Assembly (NCBI GenBank): GCA_964588325.1
Contig: CAZPOR010000012.1
Span: 58,404 to 122,403 of the forward strand
DNA from: Thiovibrio sp964588325
Lineage (GTDB): Bacteria; Desulfobacterota; Desulfobulbia; Desulfobulbales; Desulfurivibrionaceae
Length of the DNA: 64,000 bases
Direction of reading: 5' to 3'
A model generated the notes under the pieces. It worked only from the letters and a program-made list of their open reading frames with translations, had not been told where the DNA came from and did not search any database. Below are positions 17,464 to 26,503 of the stretch, piece by piece. Position 1 is the stretch's first letter. The number at the start of each line of letters is the position of its first letter. A program made the position numbers and the translations under genes.

Positions 17464-17593
17464 TGGACTCGTAACAACTCGTCTCCCCGGCGAAGGCCGG
17501 GGTCCATCCTTGTTGCAACTGTCCGCAAACACTGGATTCCGGCCCCCGCCGGAATGACGAGGTGTTGTTTTTCGAGTTATTACGAGTCCATCA
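17461..17593. repeat. 133-bp nested palindromic element overlapping a stop codon
   Basis: The outer arms (17461-17481 and 17573-17593) are inverted repeats matching at 20 of 21 positions. Inside are two further hairpins: CCCCGGC/GCCGGGG (17484-17501) and ATTCCGGC/GCCGGAAT (17536-17555). The inner sequences resemble the GGATTCCGG...CCGGAATGAC repeat seen in many proteobacterial genomes. It looks like a non-coding, MITE-like or REP-like insertion. The stop codon of the OmcS-like gene lies in the left arm. The folded RNA could also end the cluster's transcript. Downstream, 17594-17765 shows only a ribosome-binding site for the next gene. Confidence 0.75.
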
Positions 17594-17765
17594 AGAATTG
17601 ACGGCATCATAAAGTTGCAGGATGATGCAAACGGCGGCTCAGTGCAAGCACCGTTGGCGACACTGAAGAGAACACAATGTATACCTTGTCGGCCCCATCC
17701 CTCCGCCAGGTCGGAGAGAGTCTTTTTGAGCCATCAGCGGAACCAGCACTGGGAAGGAACTATCC

Positions 17766-19082
17766 ATGAAAAGCACGAAAAAACTTCTCGTCCCCCTCTT
17801 TTGGCTCACGCTCTTCTGCGGGGTTTTTCTTTCCTTTACCTGGATGGCTCTGGCCGGAACCTATCGCAACTCCGCCCACGGCAACAACATTAACCGTGCC
17901 ACCATTGAGAGCAAGTACAGTGCTTACGGGGTCGGCAACTGCGGCCACTGTCACGAGCAGCATGCCAGCCTTCAGGGGAGCGAACCCGTACCTGTGGATG
18001 GCTCCCCCAGTCAGGCCCTTAACTTTAATCCCCCGGGAAAGCTCTGTGTCTACTGCCACGATGGCGTCAGGGTTCCCCGGGACATCAAGACCCAGTTCAC
18101 CAAGACATACCGACATCCCTCCGGTGATATCTCTTACGAAGGTCGCCATACCCTGAGCGGACTGGAAACAGGCAAGGGAGGCGCCCCTTTCCGCGACTCC
18201 AGCCGGCATGCCGAATGCAACGACTGCCATGACCCCCACACCGCCCAGCTCGGGCACCAGATCTTTGATACCCTCGCTCCGCAAAATAACAACCTGGTTT
18301 CCAAGGTTCTTCTGAACGTCTGGGGGGTGGAGCCAACCAGCTACCCAGCCAATTGGCTGGTGCCCACAAGCTTCACTGAACAGAAGCCGGCCACCAAGGA
18401 ATATCAGATCTGCTTCAAATGCCACTCCTATTATGCTCTGCAGGCCGGGAGCGGGATAAGCACCATTACCGGCCCCTCCGGCGGCGTGATCACCGACCAG
18501 GCCCGGGAAGTCAATCCCAATAACTTATCCTATCACCCGGTGGTCGCGGGAACCGGCAACTACCCCCTCCTTACCACTAGGCTGGGGCCGCCGTGGAACG
18601 TGAATGTCGGCACCCAGACCATGTACTGCTCAGACTGTCATGGAGACAATGATACCAGTCAGCCCATGGGCCCCCACGGCTCGAACAATAAATTCCTGCT
18701 CAAATCGGGAACTTGGCCCGCCAAGGCTGATGGCACCCTCTGGAAATTAAGCGATCGCACCAACACCGCCCTTTTCTGTAAAATGTGCCATCCCTTGGGA
18801 GGCACCAACGTCGGCGGCACCTGGGGGTCGCGCACTTGGGGCTCCTCCAGCGGAGCTGACAACGCAGTCCACGCTAACGGCAGGCACCAGGGTTATACCT
18901 GCGTTTCCTGTCATACTGCCGTGCCGCACGGCGCCAGCCGCTACCGGCTCATCGCTTATGCCGGCGACCCTGCCCCCTACGACTACAACAACAATTCCGC
19001 CAGGATGACCAGTTTCACCTTCAGATCAAATGGTAGTTATGGCATGAATGACTGTAGCGCAAATAGCTGCGGCCCCCATTGA
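17766..19082 (+). CDS. Seven-haem cytochrome c
   Basis: Exported cytochrome of 438 aa. The signal peptide ends near WMALAGT, then YRNSAHGNN and seven CXXCH motifs: CGHCH, CVYCH, CNDCHDPH, CFKCH, CSDCH, CKMCH and CVSCH. The C-terminus ends CSANSCGPH, close to a CX4CH site but with Gly-Pro before the His. The wide spacing between motifs differs from the doubled-CXXCH repeat proteins. It follows the repeat element and precedes resB, so it may start a second transcript carrying the maturation genes. Its partner is not evident. Confidence 0.9.
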   Translation: MKSTKKLLVPLFWLTLFCGVFLSFTWMALAGTYRNSAHGNNINRATIESKYSAYGVGNCGHCHEQHASLQGSEPVPVDGSPSQALNFNPPGKLCVYCHDGVRVPRDIKTQFTKTYRHPSGDISYEGRHTLSGLETGKGGAPFRDSSRHAECNDCHDPHTAQLGHQIFDTLAPQNNNLVSKVLLNVWGVEPTSYPANWLVPTSFTEQKPATKEYQICFKCHSYYALQAGSGISTITGPSGGVITDQAREVNPNNLSYHPVVAGTGNYPLLTTRLGPPWNVNVGTQTMYCSDCHGDNDTSQPMGPHGSNNKFLLKSGTWPAKADGTLWKLSDRTNTALFCKMCHPLGGTNVGGTWGSRTWGSSSGADNAVHANGRHQGYTCVSCHTAVPHGASRYRLIAYAGDPAPYDYNNNSARMTSFTFRSNGSYGMNDCSANSCGPH

Positions 19083-19116
19083 TGCCCGGGTCCTTTGTTT
19101 GTCACGAGCCCTGCCC

Positions 19117-20514
19117 ATGAATCGCCTGCTCCGCTTCCTGCTTTCCCCGACAACGGCTATTTCCCTGATGGCCGGGGTTGCGGTGGCCTGCCTGATCCCT
19201 GCCTTTGTCCCGCAGCTGGCCGAGAAAGAGCCTGCCTTTTTTGCCCTCTGGCAGGCTCAAAGCCCGTGGCAGTATTATCTCATTGATCGCTTGCAGCTCA
19301 ACCGCGTCTTCACCTCCCTCTGGTTTCTCTGCCTGATTCTCCTCGTCACCTGCAGCCTGGCCTGTTCGCTTTATTACCAAACGAAGGCGGCCCTGAAGAG
19401 CGCTCCCCCCAGCCGGAAAAGCGGTTGGCCCGGAGCAGGGGGAAAATCCTTTTCTTGCGCGGTTCCCGCAGGCAGCGCCGCTCTGCCATCTCTTGTCACC
19501 CAAGTGATGAAGAAGCGGGGATACCGCCCCGCTCCGGCGGAGGGTATGGGCAAGGCCTTTTTTTTCAGGAAAAATAGCCTGGGCAGATGGGGTGGGGTGA
19601 TTTTTCACCTGGGTCTGCTCTGCATCATTTTGGCCGGACTTTATAATGCGGCGCTCCAGCAGCGGGGTCTGGTCCTCTTGAGCGAGGGGGAGACCTTTGC
19701 GGGCAAGGGAGAAGAATGGCTGAGCACGGAACAGGGCTTGCTGGCCAAACCTTTTGCCCTGGATTTCAGCGCCCGGCTCGGCAGCTTCAGGCCATTGTAC
19801 AGCAGCACCGGCCGGCTCAAGGCGGTGGAGAGCGAACTGGTCCTGGTGAACAAGGGGGGGCAAGGCGTTACCCTGCCCCTGGCCGTCAACAGGCCGGTCT
19901 ACTTTCATGGGATCAAAATTTTCCTCTCCGGGAAATATGGCTATGCAACGGACTTCATCCTGAACGAAAGGGGTCCCAATCCGGTTCTGGCCCGTATCCT
20001 GCTGGGTGTGCCTGCCGAAAGGGGCGAAGCCATTTTCCATGAGCTGGATTTCCCCACCACTGATTATCATCTGGCCGTCAACTTTCACCCCGATCTGCGT
20101 CAGCCCTCTCGCCTCCCCACCTTCCCCGGCGCCGATCTGTCCATCAGCGAAAAGGGTGCGCCGCCGCGCCATGGCAGGGTGCCGCTGGGATATACGGTCC
20201 CGCTCAGCCACGGCGACACCCTGACCCTGCGCCGGGTTTCCTACTGGACCGGGCTTATTTTTGTCAACAGCCATGGATTGCCTTTACTTTCTCTGGGTTT
20301 CAGTTTAATTATCATTGGTGCTTATTTGCTCTATGCGGTTCCCTGTAAGGTGTTGTTTCTGCGTGTTTCCGAAGAAGAGAATGACCAGCGCCTTTTCATC
20401 ACTGGCAGCAGCAGGAGATACCCCGCTCTCTTTGTTCAGGAATTGCAGGAAATCGCCACCCAACTCGAGAAGGTCCTGACCGCAAATGGTACCGACCCAG
20501 TTCCTCATGCCTGA
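19117..20514 (+). CDS. resB: ResB-like cytochrome c synthesis protein (system II)
   Basis: Integral membrane protein of 465 aa resembling ResB/Ccs1, half of the system II haem lyase that attaches haem to CXXCH proteins in the periplasm. It has N-terminal helices (LLSPTTAISLMAGVAVACL and VFTSLWFLCLILLV), a third helix near 160-180, a large periplasmic domain, and a final helix (LLSLGFSLIIIGAYLLY) close to the end. It overlaps the partner ccsA by 29 nt. ATG 19117 gives the normal N-terminus although its ribosome-binding site is weak. Being next to a cytochrome cluster with 80-plus haem motifs suggests it serves that load. Confidence 0.88.
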   Translation: MNRLLRFLLSPTTAISLMAGVAVACLIPAFVPQLAEKEPAFFALWQAQSPWQYYLIDRLQLNRVFTSLWFLCLILLVTCSLACSLYYQTKAALKSAPPSRKSGWPGAGGKSFSCAVPAGSAALPSLVTQVMKKRGYRPAPAEGMGKAFFFRKNSLGRWGGVIFHLGLLCIILAGLYNAALQQRGLVLLSEGETFAGKGEEWLSTEQGLLAKPFALDFSARLGSFRPLYSSTGRLKAVESELVLVNKGGQGVTLPLAVNRPVYFHGIKIFLSGKYGYATDFILNERGPNPVLARILLGVPAERGEAIFHELDFPTTDYHLAVNFHPDLRQPSRLPTFPGADLSISEKGAPPRHGRVPLGYTVPLSHGDTLTLRRVSYWTGLIFVNSHGLPLLSLGFSLIIIGAYLLYAVPCKVLFLRVSEEENDQRLFITGSSRRYPALFVQELQEIATQLEKVLTANGTDPVPHA

Positions 20515-21322
20515 AGTGCTCGCGCATTGGCTCGCTGCCGCACTCTACCTGCTGGCCGGGACCTTTTTTGTCCACGGCCTGACCGGCGGAAAAGCGGCAA
20601 GCCTGACCACGGGCCGCTGGCTGGCGCTTCTCGGCCTGCTTCCCCATACCGTGGCCCTGGGGCTCCAGTGGCATGCGCGGGGGCACGGGCCCTATCTGCG
20701 GCTGGATGAGTCCCTCTCGGCACTTGCCTGGGGGGGGATGGGGATGTTTCTCCTGCTCAACCACAAGGCCCTCCAACTGAAAAGCTTTGGCGCGATCCTG
20801 GCTCCCTGCGCTTTCCTGCTGATGCTGGCCCGGCTCTTCGCCACCTCGGAAGCCGGCAGCCCGCCTGCTACCTTCACCGGTATCTGGTTCATCATCCATG
20901 TGATTTCCATCATCCCGGCCATGGGCGCCTTCCTGATCGCGCTCAGCGCCGCTCTCCTCTATCTGTTAAAAAAAAGATGGCATGGGGAGTTCCAGAGCAG
21001 AGTGCCTTCCCTGGAGGTGCTTGATGCCTGTATTTACAAATATGCCGGCTTCGCCTTCCTCTTCTGGGGGGGCATGATCATTGCCGGCGCCTTCTGGGCC
21101 GAGCAGAGCTGGGGCCGCTACTGGGGCTGGGACCCCATCGAGACCTGGTCCTTTATCACCTGGCTGCTCCTGGGGCTGCTCCTCCATCTGCAGCGGTTCT
21201 TCAACTGGCAGGGGGAAGGGGCGGCCTGGACCATGCTGGTCTGTTTTGCGGTCTCGGTTCTCACCCTGTTTCTGCTGCCCTTTTTCCTGGGCTCCATTCA
21301 CGCCGACTACCTGGTGCTGTAG
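20486..21322 (+). CDS. ccsA: CcsA/ResC-like cytochrome c assembly protein (system II)
   Basis: Polytopic membrane protein of 278 aa with the WWD haem-handling signature WGRYWGWDPIETWSFITW near residue 210. Conserved His residues flank it (HT near 55, HV near 137, HAD at the end), as expected for haem export and presentation. With ResB it forms the haem lyase. The gene overlaps resB by 29 nt. ATG 20507 is an alternative start. Confidence 0.92.
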   Translation: MVPTQFLMPEVLAHWLAAALYLLAGTFFVHGLTGGKAASLTTGRWLALLGLLPHTVALGLQWHARGHGPYLRLDESLSALAWGGMGMFLLLNHKALQLKSFGAILAPCAFLLMLARLFATSEAGSPPATFTGIWFIIHVISIIPAMGAFLIALSAALLYLLKKRWHGEFQSRVPSLEVLDACIYKYAGFAFLFWGGMIIAGAFWAEQSWGRYWGWDPIETWSFITWLLLGLLLHLQRFFNWQGEGAAWTMLVCFAVSVLTLFLLPFFLGSIHADYLVL

Positions 21323-21325
21323 ACG

Positions 21326-21868
21326 ATGGACGTCATCTCGCACGGCCTCTGGGGCTGGCTGGCCTTTGGCCGTCAAAAGAGGAGCCGGTACGCGCCGGCC
21401 CTGGTTTTCGGCATGCTGCCGGACCTGCTCGCCTTCGTCCCCTTTTTTATCCACGCCAGGATCCAGGGGGCCCAGTTCACGGGCCCCCCGCCCTTGGAGA
21501 TTGTGCCCTCCTGGGTTTTTCTCCTCTACAATCTTGGCCACAGCCTGATCGTTTTCGGCCTTTTTTACCTCATTGTGCGCAGATACAACCGTGAAGTTGC
21601 CTTTTGCTCCCTGGCGTGGTTGCTGCATATCCTGGTTGACATCCCCACCCATGCCGCGGACTATTTCCCCACCAGGTTCCTCTATCCGCTCAGCGACTTC
21701 GTCATCGATGGCTGGCCGTGGGACACACCGGTCGTCTGGTTTTCCAATCTCACCCTGCTGGTGGTTCTTTGCGCGGTGGTTCTCCTTGCCCGCCTGCGGG
21801 AAAAAAGAAGCCTCGCCTTCTGCCCTGACGGGCGGCAAGGCCGGCAACCATTCACCTCCCCGGAATAG
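21326..21868 (+). CDS. YdjM/DUF457-like membrane metal-dependent hydrolase family protein
   Basis: Small integral membrane protein of 180 aa with ISHGLWGWLAFG at the N-terminus, GMLPDLLAF, NLGHSLIVFG and LLHILVDIPTH. These His and Asp residues placed at membrane edges are typical of the YdjM-type family annotated as inner-membrane metal-dependent hydrolases. No substrate is known for the family that I can rely on. It starts 3 bp after ccsA and ends 5 bp before the first LuxE-like gene, so it is co-transcribed with them. Confidence 0.7.
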   Translation: MDVISHGLWGWLAFGRQKRSRYAPALVFGMLPDLLAFVPFFIHARIQGAQFTGPPPLEIVPSWVFLLYNLGHSLIVFGLFYLIVRRYNREVAFCSLAWLLHILVDIPTHAADYFPTRFLYPLSDFVIDGWPWDTPVVWFSNLTLLVVLCAVVLLARLREKRSLAFCPDGRQGRQPFTSPE

Positions 21869-21873
21869 AAGCC

Positions 21874-23079
21874 ATGGTCTTTTCTCCCGGCCTGGAAGCC
21901 TTCGGCGATCTGGATCGCGCCATCTCGGAATTCATCCAGCAAGGGCTCGATCATCCGGATGAACCCCGATTCAACGAGCTGGCCCTGTGGGAATTCGAAA
22001 TGCTCTACCAGAGCGTGCCGCTGTATCGCCAGTACTGCCAGCGGATCGACCGCACTCCTTCCACCGTCGGTTCCTGGCGGCGGATTCCCGCAGTGGGCCG
22101 ATTTCCGGTCAGAAAACTTTTTCGAGACGGCAGCCCGGCGGCGGAGGCAGAAGCGGCTTATCTGGCCGGCGCGGTCGCTGAACTCGGCAACCGGTCACTC
22201 AAGCCCCGGGTAACCGCGGCCTACCACGCCCTGGCCCAGGCGGCCTTCGACCTTCAGGCCAAGGCACTTCTGTTCCCCGATGTGAAAAGGATCAAGATTC
22301 TTGGCCTGCTCCCCTCGCCAGCCATGGCACCGGGCATGGTCATGGCCGTGGGTGCGCGGCGGCTGATCGAGCGATTCGGGGCGCCGGGAAGCCGGTTTCT
22401 CGTCTCGATGCGGGGCCTCGACTTGAAGGGGTTGATGGTCGCCCTGCGGCAGGCGGAAAAATCCGGCGAGCCCCTGGCCTTGATCGGCGGCACCCGGGGG
22501 TATGATCATTTCCTGAACGCCTGCCGGCGGGAAGGGGTATGTTTCCGGCTCCCGGAAGGCAGCCGCATTTGCGACAGCGGCGGCTACGCGGGACGGTACC
22601 GGGAGTGTACCCCCGGGGAGTACTTCACCAAATGCGGTGCGGTACTGGGCGTACCGCCTGAGTATTGTATCAACGCGCTCTGGATCTGCGGGAGCGGCAC
22701 CGTCTACTATGACCAGGTGCTGAAAAAATTTCTGGCCGGCATGAGCGGCAACCGGACCAAGCCTTCTCCTCCCTGGACCAGGACCCTGGTGGTGGATCCT
22801 CTGGAATTCAAGGAAAGGCCAGCGGGAGAAATCGGCCTGCTCCGCCATTATGATCTCAGCAACCGCGCAAATGGTTTTGCCGTCCAGTTCGAAACCCTGG
22901 GCTGTGCCACCGCCGATGGGTTCGAGGTGGTCGGCAGGTGGAATCGAAGAATCGGCGCGGTGGAATTTGACCAGGGCGGCGAACACCCCGGCGGCCGACT
23001 GGCAACCCGGATTACGGATTTCATGATGTGCCGGAAATTTTCCCGGATCGGCAAAATCACTGCGGCCATTGGGGATTGA
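21874..23079 (+). CDS. LuxE-family acyl-protein synthetase paralogue with degenerate active site
   Basis: Protein of 401 aa aligning by eye along its length with the next gene, a LuxE/acyl-protein synthetase. Shared landmarks are the N-terminal FNELALWEFEMLYQSVPLYR, SPAMAPGMVMAVG, CDSGGYAGRY, PPWTRTLVVD and GEIGLLRHYDLSNR. The adenylation signature (FTSGTT in the neighbour) is replaced by YLAGAVAELG, and the GMGE segment is replaced by WICGSG. It may be a non-catalytic partner or a divergent enzyme. No luciferase or reductase gene is nearby, so a light-producing role is unlikely. Confidence 0.8.
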   Translation: MVFSPGLEAFGDLDRAISEFIQQGLDHPDEPRFNELALWEFEMLYQSVPLYRQYCQRIDRTPSTVGSWRRIPAVGRFPVRKLFRDGSPAAEAEAAYLAGAVAELGNRSLKPRVTAAYHALAQAAFDLQAKALLFPDVKRIKILGLLPSPAMAPGMVMAVGARRLIERFGAPGSRFLVSMRGLDLKGLMVALRQAEKSGEPLALIGGTRGYDHFLNACRREGVCFRLPEGSRICDSGGYAGRYRECTPGEYFTKCGAVLGVPPEYCINALWICGSGTVYYDQVLKKFLAGMSGNRTKPSPPWTRTLVVDPLEFKERPAGEIGLLRHYDLSNRANGFAVQFETLGCATADGFEVVGRWNRRIGAVEFDQGGEHPGGRLATRITDFMMCRKFSRIGKITAAIGD

Positions 23080-23134
23080 CAGCCGCCCGTTTCCCGACGA
23101 ACTTCGTCATGCTCTGAACTGTTGAGAGGCGCAC

Positions 23135-24376
23135 ATGTTTTTTAAAAAAAACACCCCGGAAGCCTATTCCCTGGATTCCGATTTTGTCAAGGAACTGGAT
23201 CGGGAGGTGCTTGCCTTTATCAACAAGGGTCTGGACAATGACGATGAAGAGCAATTCACCAGGCTGGCCCTGAAGGAATTTGAACTGCAATTCCACACCA
23301 TCCCGCCATACCGGGACTATTGTTGTAGCAAAGGCATCACCCCCAAAGAGGTGAAAGAGTGGCGGGATATTCCCGCCGTACCCTCCAAAGCCTTCAAGCA
23401 TTTTGTCCTGGCAACCTTCCCGGTGGAAAGGGCTGAACACGCCTACTTTACCAGCGGCACCACCGACCCGCGGAAAAAGGGAAAAATTTACCGGGACCCC
23501 GGGGCGGTTGAGCTGATCAATGCCGCCAACGGTCTTCTCACCAGGCGCTATGTGTTTCCCGACCGAGAGCGCATGAAGATCCTGCTCATGACCCCCTCCC
23601 CTAAAATGGCCCCCGGCATCGGCATGGCCGTGGGTCTGGAAAGGGTGCGGACCGAATTCGGCACCTCGGACAGCGCCTACCTGATCTCCTTCACTGGTCT
23701 TGATCTGGAACTGTTGCTGCATTCGCTGCTGGGAGCGGAAAAAACCGGCAACCCCATCGCCCTGATCGGCAGCACCCCGGGATTCATCTATTTTTTCAAG
23801 GCCTGCGAGCAGCACCACCTCAGCTTTCGGCTTCCTCCCGGCAGCCGTGTTTGCGACGGCGGAGGATACATGGGTCAGTTCGGTGAATGCTCAAGGGAAG
23901 AATACTTTGAAATGTGCAAGAAGCTCCTGGATATCGAAGAGCATTACTGCATTAATGTTCTTGGCATGGGCGAAGTCAGCACCAATTTTTTTGACAATGT
24001 CCTCAGTGATCATCGTGAACAGAGAAGCGGCCCACGCCACAAGATCATCCCTCCGTGGACCAAAACCGAAGTTGTCGATGTGGATACCTATCAGAGGCTG
24101 CCGGAGGGGGAGATCGGGCTGCTCAAGCATTACGATCTGGCCAATCGGAGCATGGTGGTCGCGGTGCAGACCGATAATCTCGGTTTCGCAACCAAGGATG
24201 GTTTTGAAATTGTCGGGCGCTGGAAGAAGAGGCCTGGTACACTAGAGGCCGAGGAGATACGAGGATCCCATGGCGGCAAGGTGATGACCCAAATGGTGGA
24301 TTTGATCCTTAAAAGAAATCTCAAGAAGATCGACAGAATTCATGGGAAACTGTCGCGGAGGATAGCTCCGAGGTAA
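23135..24376 (+). CDS. LuxE-family acyl-protein synthetase
   Basis: ANL-type adenylating enzyme of the LuxE family, 413 aa. LuxE activates a fatty acid as acyl-AMP and transfers it to a Cys on itself. Visible motifs are FTSGTTDPRKKGK (about residue 108), SPKMAPGIGMAVG, CDGGGYMGQFGEC, the GMGE segment, PPWTKTEVVD and GEIGLLKHYDLANRS. ATG 23135 follows a 55-bp gap. The preceding paralogue lacks the key residues, so this copy probably does the chemistry. The acyl substrate is unknown; neighbours suggest acylation or modification of a membrane or envelope component. Confidence 0.88.
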   Translation: MFFKKNTPEAYSLDSDFVKELDREVLAFINKGLDNDDEEQFTRLALKEFELQFHTIPPYRDYCCSKGITPKEVKEWRDIPAVPSKAFKHFVLATFPVERAEHAYFTSGTTDPRKKGKIYRDPGAVELINAANGLLTRRYVFPDRERMKILLMTPSPKMAPGIGMAVGLERVRTEFGTSDSAYLISFTGLDLELLLHSLLGAEKTGNPIALIGSTPGFIYFFKACEQHHLSFRLPPGSRVCDGGGYMGQFGECSREEYFEMCKKLLDIEEHYCINVLGMGEVSTNFFDNVLSDHREQRSGPRHKIIPPWTKTEVVDVDTYQRLPEGEIGLLKHYDLANRSMVVAVQTDNLGFATKDGFEIVGRWKKRPGTLEAEEIRGSHGGKVMTQMVDLILKRNLKKIDRIHGKLSRRIAPR

Positions 24377-24379
24377 TTC

Positions 24380-24961
24380 ATGTTTTTCAAGAAACCACAA
24401 CCGATTACGGACGAACTCATCGGTGAGGATGACCCGGTCTGCATCTGTTCTTTCAGAATCTCCAAACTTCTCCATCCGACCACCGGCGGGCAGACAACAG
24501 AGGAGTCCTGCCGGCGGGTACTGGCTTCGCCGGCCGCCCAAGGAGGCGCGGAGAAAGTTGATGATCGGGTGCTAATCTCGGAAGAAGCAGGCCTCGGGGG
24601 GGATGCAGAGGTGGGTCTTAAAAAGGCTGCCGTGGTCCTGAACGGTTTTGTACATGATCTCGCCACAGGCTGTTGGCTGGCAAGCGTTGGCAGTGTCGTT
24701 TTTCTGCACAGGTTTCAGGCAGAATCCCCCGAGATTGCACTTCCGCTCGGCCGGATTGAACGGATCTTCTTCTGGTGCGGGATTGTTCTCGTTGTGCTGA
24801 TTTTAGCCACAGGCGGGGTCCGGGCATTCACTTACCTTGATAATTTCTATGGCCCAGGAACGGAAAAACTACGCCGAAAAATGCTCATTATCAAACATCT
24901 TATCCTGTTTGCCATTTTTGGGGCAGGAACCTGGCTAAGCTGGACCATGGCCTTTCACTGA
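24380..24961 (+). CDS. Small membrane protein of unknown function
   Basis: Protein of 193 aa, not recognised. The N-terminal half is soluble and low in recognisable motifs; the C-terminal half has about three membrane helices (LNGFVHDLATGCWLASVGSV, FFWCGIVLVVLILATGGV, HLILFAIFGAGTWLSW) with His residues at 'FVHD', 'FLHRF', 'IKHLI' and a terminal His. The layout resembles CopD- or DUF2269-like membrane proteins, and His placement would allow haem b or metal binding, but this is only a suggestion. Its start MFFKKPQP copies the start of the upstream LuxE gene (MFFKKNTP), hinting at a duplicated start region. It lies 3 bp after that gene. Confidence 0.7.
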   Translation: MFFKKPQPITDELIGEDDPVCICSFRISKLLHPTTGGQTTEESCRRVLASPAAQGGAEKVDDRVLISEEAGLGGDAEVGLKKAAVVLNGFVHDLATGCWLASVGSVVFLHRFQAESPEIALPLGRIERIFFWCGIVLVVLILATGGVRAFTYLDNFYGPGTEKLRRKMLIIKHLILFAIFGAGTWLSWTMAFH

Positions 24962-24997
24962 ACAGGTGCGCCGTAAAATCATAACACTGATGATCAC

Positions 24998-26503
24998 ATG
25001 AAAAAAAACAAAAAAGTCGCACTCATCACCCCCCCCTATCATTCCGGGGTCGTGGAATCCGCCGGGACCTGGCTGAATCTCGGTTTTGTTTACATTGCCG
25101 GAGCCCTGCGGGCTGCAGGCTACCAGGTCGATTATTACGATGCCATGTCGCTGTGGCATCGCTGGCCCGATATCAAGCACCGCTTGGAGGATTTCCGGCC
25201 GGACGTGGTGGCCGTCACCGCCTTCACCGCTTCGGTTGTGGATGCGGTCAGCCTGCTACGTTTGGCCAAAGAGGTCAACCCGGAGGTGGTTACCGTACTT
25301 GGCAACGTGCACGCCACCTTTTGCTACCAAGAGCTGCTGGAAGAAGATACGGTTATCGACTACATAGTCCGTCGGGAAGGGGAGGAGACCCTGCCCGAGC
25401 TACTGGACTGTCTCAATGCCGGCGCCGATCCGACCCGGGTCCGGGGCCTGGCGTTCCGGCGTGAGGGCAGGGTGGTGGTTACGCCCGAGCGGTCTTTTAT
25501 TCAGGATTTGGACAGGATGGAGCCCGCTTGGGATATGGTGGAGTGGCCTATTTACAAGTACCGGGCGAAGAACGACGCACGTTTGGCCATCGTTTCTTCG
25601 TCACGGGGCTGCAAATCCCAATGCTCCTTCTGCTCCCAGCAGCTTTTTTGGGAACGGAGCTGGCGCGCTCGCAGCCCCGAGAATTTTGTGGTTGAACTGG
25701 AAATGCTCCATAGCCGTTACGGCGTCGAAGTGGCCATGTTGGCTGACGAGATTCCCACCTTTGACCGGCGGCGCTGGCAACGGATTCTAGAGTTGATGAT
25801 CGAACGCAGGGTAAAGGTAAAGCTGCTCATGGAAACCCGGGTCAATGACATCCTCCGCGACGCGGATCTGATGGAAACGTATCGAGCAGCGGGGGTGGAG
25901 CACATTTATGTCGGGGTGGAGGCGGGTTCCCAGAAAACTCTGGACCTGTTCAACAAGCAGACCAAGGTGGAGCAGTCCAAGGAGGCCATTGATCTGATCA
26001 ATGGTGCCGATATCGTTTCTGAGACCTCTTTCGTATTGGGCATGCCCGATGAAACGACCGAGTCCATCGCGGCCACAGTGGAACTTGCCAAGCACTACAA
26101 CCCGGATATGGCTTTTTTTCTGGCCATCGCTCCCTGGCCTTACGCGGAGTTATACCCTCAATTGAAAGAGTACGTGGCCACCACCGATTACCGGAAGTAC
26201 AATCTGGTGGAGCCGGTCCTCAAGCCGCGGAATATGACTTTTGCGGAACTGGAGCGGGATTTGGGGCGGGCAGCTCAGAACTTCTATATGCACAAGTTCC
26301 GGAATCTCAAGCAGCTCAGTCCCTGGAAACAGGAGTTCATGGTGCAAGTATTCAAGATTCTTCTCACCAATTCCTACCTGGCCGACCAGATGTGGGCCAT
26401 GGCAGGGTCGGGCAAGGAGATGCCGGAGGAAGTGCGGGCTTTGCTCCGTGTTCTCGATAAGGAGCAACCCGGTCTGGCGCGTAATTTTGCGCCGATCCCC
26501 TGA
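24998..26503 (+). CDS. B12-binding-domain radical SAM protein
   Basis: Radical SAM enzyme of 501 aa. The N-terminal 150 residues have a Rossmann-like cobalamin-binding fold (VALITPPY, PDVVAVTAFTASVVDA, LGNVHATF, YIVRREGEETLPELL). The cluster motif CKSQCSFC begins at residue 205, and the core contains METRVNDI and YVGVEAGSQKTLDLFNKQT. This is the class that includes methylases and BchE-like cyclases. The substrate cannot be read from sequence. Position after the LuxE pair suggests a lipid or cofactor modification pathway, which is inference. A CbiR-like gene elsewhere in the window is consistent with corrinoid use. Confidence 0.9.
   Translation: MKKNKKVALITPPYHSGVVESAGTWLNLGFVYIAGALRAAGYQVDYYDAMSLWHRWPDIKHRLEDFRPDVVAVTAFTASVVDAVSLLRLAKEVNPEVVTVLGNVHATFCYQELLEEDTVIDYIVRREGEETLPELLDCLNAGADPTRVRGLAFRREGRVVVTPERSFIQDLDRMEPAWDMVEWPIYKYRAKNDARLAIVSSSRGCKSQCSFCSQQLFWERSWRARSPENFVVELEMLHSRYGVEVAMLADEIPTFDRRRWQRILELMIERRVKVKLLMETRVNDILRDADLMETYRAAGVEHIYVGVEAGSQKTLDLFNKQTKVEQSKEAIDLINGADIVSETSFVLGMPDETTESIAATVELAKHYNPDMAFFLAIAPWPYAELYPQLKEYVATTDYRKYNLVEPVLKPRNMTFAELERDLGRAAQNFYMHKFRNLKQLSPWKQEFMVQVFKILLTNSYLADQMWAMAGSGKEMPEEVRALLRVLDKEQPGLARNFAPIP

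Noticed and set aside
21874..24376. Bioluminescence (lux) operon
   Set aside because: Only LuxE-family proteins are present; no luciferase, reductase or thioesterase genes flank them.
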